In this document: in pieces, positions 5,834 to 6,961 of the stretch | How positions within the stretch are numbered: the stretch's first letter is position 1 | Layout: every line of letters begins with the position of its first letter | From: Flavobacteriaceae bacterium | Lineage (GTDB): Bacteria; Bacteroidota; Bacteroidia; Flavobacteriales; Flavobacteriaceae | NCBI GenBank assembly: GCA_018623655.1 | Contig: JAAZVG010000077.1 | Coordinates: 1-6,961, forward strand | DNA: 6,961 bases | Direction of reading: 5' to 3' | Position numbers and translations under genes: made by a program | Notes under the pieces: model-generated | What the model was told of the DNA's origin: nothing | Seen by the model: the letters and a program-made list of their open reading frames with translations, nothing else | Database searches by the model: none

Positions 5834-6595
5834 ATGAAAATTTTACTCTCACCAGCGAAATCTCTTGATTTTGAAACTCCGCTGAGAACGAACTACAGAA
5901 CCGAACCAATTTTCTCTAAGGAAACTGCGGAGATTCAGAAAGTGCTTAAAAAAAAGAGCGTCAGAGATTTAGAACAATTAATGAGTTTGTCAAACGCACT
6001 TGCAACGCTGAATTTTGAACGTAACCAACACTTAGAAGCGAATCCTTCTGAAGAGGAGACAAGACCTGCTCTTTTTGCCTTCGATGGGGATGTCTATAAA
6101 GGTTTAGATGCGCTAACTTTAAATGGGAATCAACTCGAATCTGCAAAAGATCGTATACGAATTTTATCTGGTCTTTACGGCATACTCAGACCCTTTGATT
6201 CGATTCAGCCTTACCGTTTAGAGATGGGGACCAAAATGGAAGTGGCTGATGCAAAGTCGCTTTATGAGCATTGGCGCAAGAACCTAACCTCATATCTTGA
6301 AAATGAACTTTCAAATAATGAAATTATTGTTAATCTCGCGAGTAAGGAGTACAGTAAGGCCATTGATTTAAAAACCTTTTCAGGACGAGTGATTCATCCT
6401 GAATTTAAAGATTACAAGGACGGAAAATTGAAGATTATCTCTTTCTATGCAAAGCGTATGAGAGGAGTGATGGCGCGTTTTCTGCTTGAGACCCCAGATA
6501 ACGATCTTTCGGTATTTGAGCATTTTGAAAGTGATGGATATCGCTTCGATACCTCACAAACCACTGATCCTTTACAGCCCGTTTATACCCGCTAA
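5834..6595 (+). CDS. yaaA: Peroxide stress protein YaaA (UPF0246/DUF328)
   Basis: YaaA family proteins limit free intracellular iron during hydrogen peroxide stress in E. coli, reducing Fenton damage; the E. coli protein has also been reported to bind DNA. The 253 residues match the usual length. Family motifs are SPAKSLDFETP (6-16), PALFAFDGDVYKGL (78-91), ILSGLYGILRPFDSIQPYRLE (110-130), NLASKEYSKAI (167-177) and FYAKRMRGVMARF (204-216). The frame is open upstream to a TTG at 5780 within rluD. I chose the ATG at 5834 because the conserved protein starts MKILLSPAKS and because this gives an 11-base gap. It is the last gene of the plus-strand run. Its stop lies 2 bases from the stop of the convergent small gene. 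I see no separate promoter or peroxide-responsive operator. Confidence 0.95.
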   Translation: MKILLSPAKSLDFETPLRTNYRTEPIFSKETAEIQKVLKKKSVRDLEQLMSLSNALATLNFERNQHLEANPSEEETRPALFAFDGDVYKGLDALTLNGNQLESAKDRIRILSGLYGILRPFDSIQPYRLEMGTKMEVADAKSLYEHWRKNLTSYLENELSNNEIIVNLASKEYSKAIDLKTFSGRVIHPEFKDYKDGKLKIISFYAKRMRGVMARFLLETPDNDLSVFEHFESDGYRFDTSQTTDPLQPVYTR

Positions 6596-6597
6596 TT

Positions 6598-6822
6598 TTA
6601 AGCGTTTGGTTTAAAACCTACTTTACCCCATTTTACTAGTACAATGATGAGGTAGACAAAGGGTGAACCATGGAGTAGGGTATCGAAATAATCCATGGGC
6701 TGCATGCCTAAGGCTCCACCCAAGATCCATTTTACTTTACCAACGATATGCGGCTCACCACTGAATGGTAAAAGGCCAGGTATAATGCAGAATAGTAGTG
6801 CGTTTAAAAGTTGTTTTTTCAT
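6598..6822 (-). CDS. Small unknown protein, probable two-pass membrane protein
   Basis: I do not recognise this 74-residue protein. It starts MKKQLLNALLFCIIPGLLPF, a positively charged start followed by a hydrophobic segment at about 5-20. A middle part contains GEPHIVGKVKWILGGALGMQ and PMDYFDTLLHG. A second hydrophobic stretch lies at about 53-63, and the end is basic (KWGKVGFKPNA). Two membrane segments with a roughly 30-residue loop are likely. The ATG overlaps the trpA stop by four bases (ATGA), the layout of a translationally coupled gene, and this is the main evidence that it is real. Its stop lies 2 bases from that of yaaA. Nothing in it suggests a role in tryptophan synthesis beyond position. 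Confidence 0.66.
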   Translation of the reverse strand: MKKQLLNALLFCIIPGLLPFSGEPHIVGKVKWILGGALGMQPMDYFDTLLHGSPFVYLIIVLVKWGKVGFKPNA

Positions 6823-6961
6823 GATGAAGAACGAATACTTCGAATAAACGCAGGTATACCTTCAATACCTTCCTTTGAAAGAGCTTTGATAAATGCAGAA
6901 CCAATAATGGCACCTTTAGAGTGTGAAGTGGCTTGGTGGTAACTCGAAGCGTTCGAAATAC
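6819..6961 (-). CDS. trpA: Tryptophan synthase alpha subunit, C-terminal 46 residues (cut by window edge)
   Basis: TrpA cleaves indole-3-glycerol phosphate to indole and glyceraldehyde 3-phosphate and passes indole to TrpB. The minus-strand frame entering at the window edge reads ISNASSYHQATSHSKGAI, then IGSAFIKALSKEGIEGIP, and ends AFIRSIRSSS before TGA. The segment GAIIGSAFIKAL matches the conserved C-terminal phosphate-binding turn (Gly234-Ser235 in the Salmonella and E. coli enzyme), and the leading IS is the end of the GFGIS motif. About 46 of roughly 255 residues are visible. The stop TGA at 6819-6821 overlaps the start of the small membrane protein gene. A trpB gene is expected just outside the window, but that is inference. 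Confidence 0.88.
   Translation of the reverse strand, partial: ISNASSYHQATSHSKGAIIGSAFIKALSKEGIEGIPAFIRSIRSSS

Noticed and set aside
5961..6146. 61-codon minus-strand frame inside yaaA
   Set aside because: It is antisense to conserved yaaA motifs, with unusual composition and no support.
6590..6604. CGCT/AGCG inverted repeat across the yaaA and small-gene stops as a two-way terminator
   Set aside because: The stem has only 4 bp with a 7-base loop and no T tract on either side, too weak to call.

Overview
The window looks like ordinary chromosome from a Bacteroidota bacterium, most likely a flavobacterium-like lineage. It has an AT-rich base composition and almost no Shine-Dalgarno sequences. 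Two matches to the Bacteroidota -7 promoter word TAnnTTTG lie where divergent genes need promoters. The protein families and their order (rsfS, birA, an SRPBCC protein, pyrE, Nudix, coaD, ddl, a PASTA protein, rluD-type, yaaA, trpA) match what I recall of flavobacterial core genomes. I see no RNA genes, mobile elements, CRISPR arrays or other clear signs of transfer.

Layout from left to right: the N-terminal part of rsfS (-, cut by the window edge); birA (+); pyrE followed by a small SRPBCC protein (-); a Nudix hydrolase (+); ddl followed by coaD (-); a three-gene run of PASTA membrane protein, RluA/RluD-family pseudouridine synthase and yaaA (+); then the 3' end of trpA overlapping a 74-codon unknown membrane protein (-). 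Transcription direction changes six times in 7 kb. Noncoding DNA totals only about 209 bases (about 3%), mostly in two divergent spacers (271-366 and 4175-4242). There is no gene-free stretch over 300 bases.

The genes are housekeeping: ribosome silencing and rRNA modification (RsfS, RluD-type), cofactor metabolism (biotin ligation by BirA, coenzyme A synthesis by CoaD), pyrimidine synthesis (PyrE), peptidoglycan precursor synthesis (Ddl), oxidative stress and iron handling (YaaA), and tryptophan synthesis (TrpA). Less understood are the SRPBCC protein, the Nudix enzyme with its roughly 65-residue leader domain, the two-repeat PASTA protein without a linked kinase, and the small protein after trpA.

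I found no clearly new defence, mobile or secretion system. The most notable feature is the packing. All three convergent gene pairs meet with overlap or almost no gap: -4 with both stop codons in one CTAG palindrome, -18, and +2. One divergent pair has start codons only 7 bases apart. Promoters and terminators for these genes must therefore lie inside neighbouring coding sequence.
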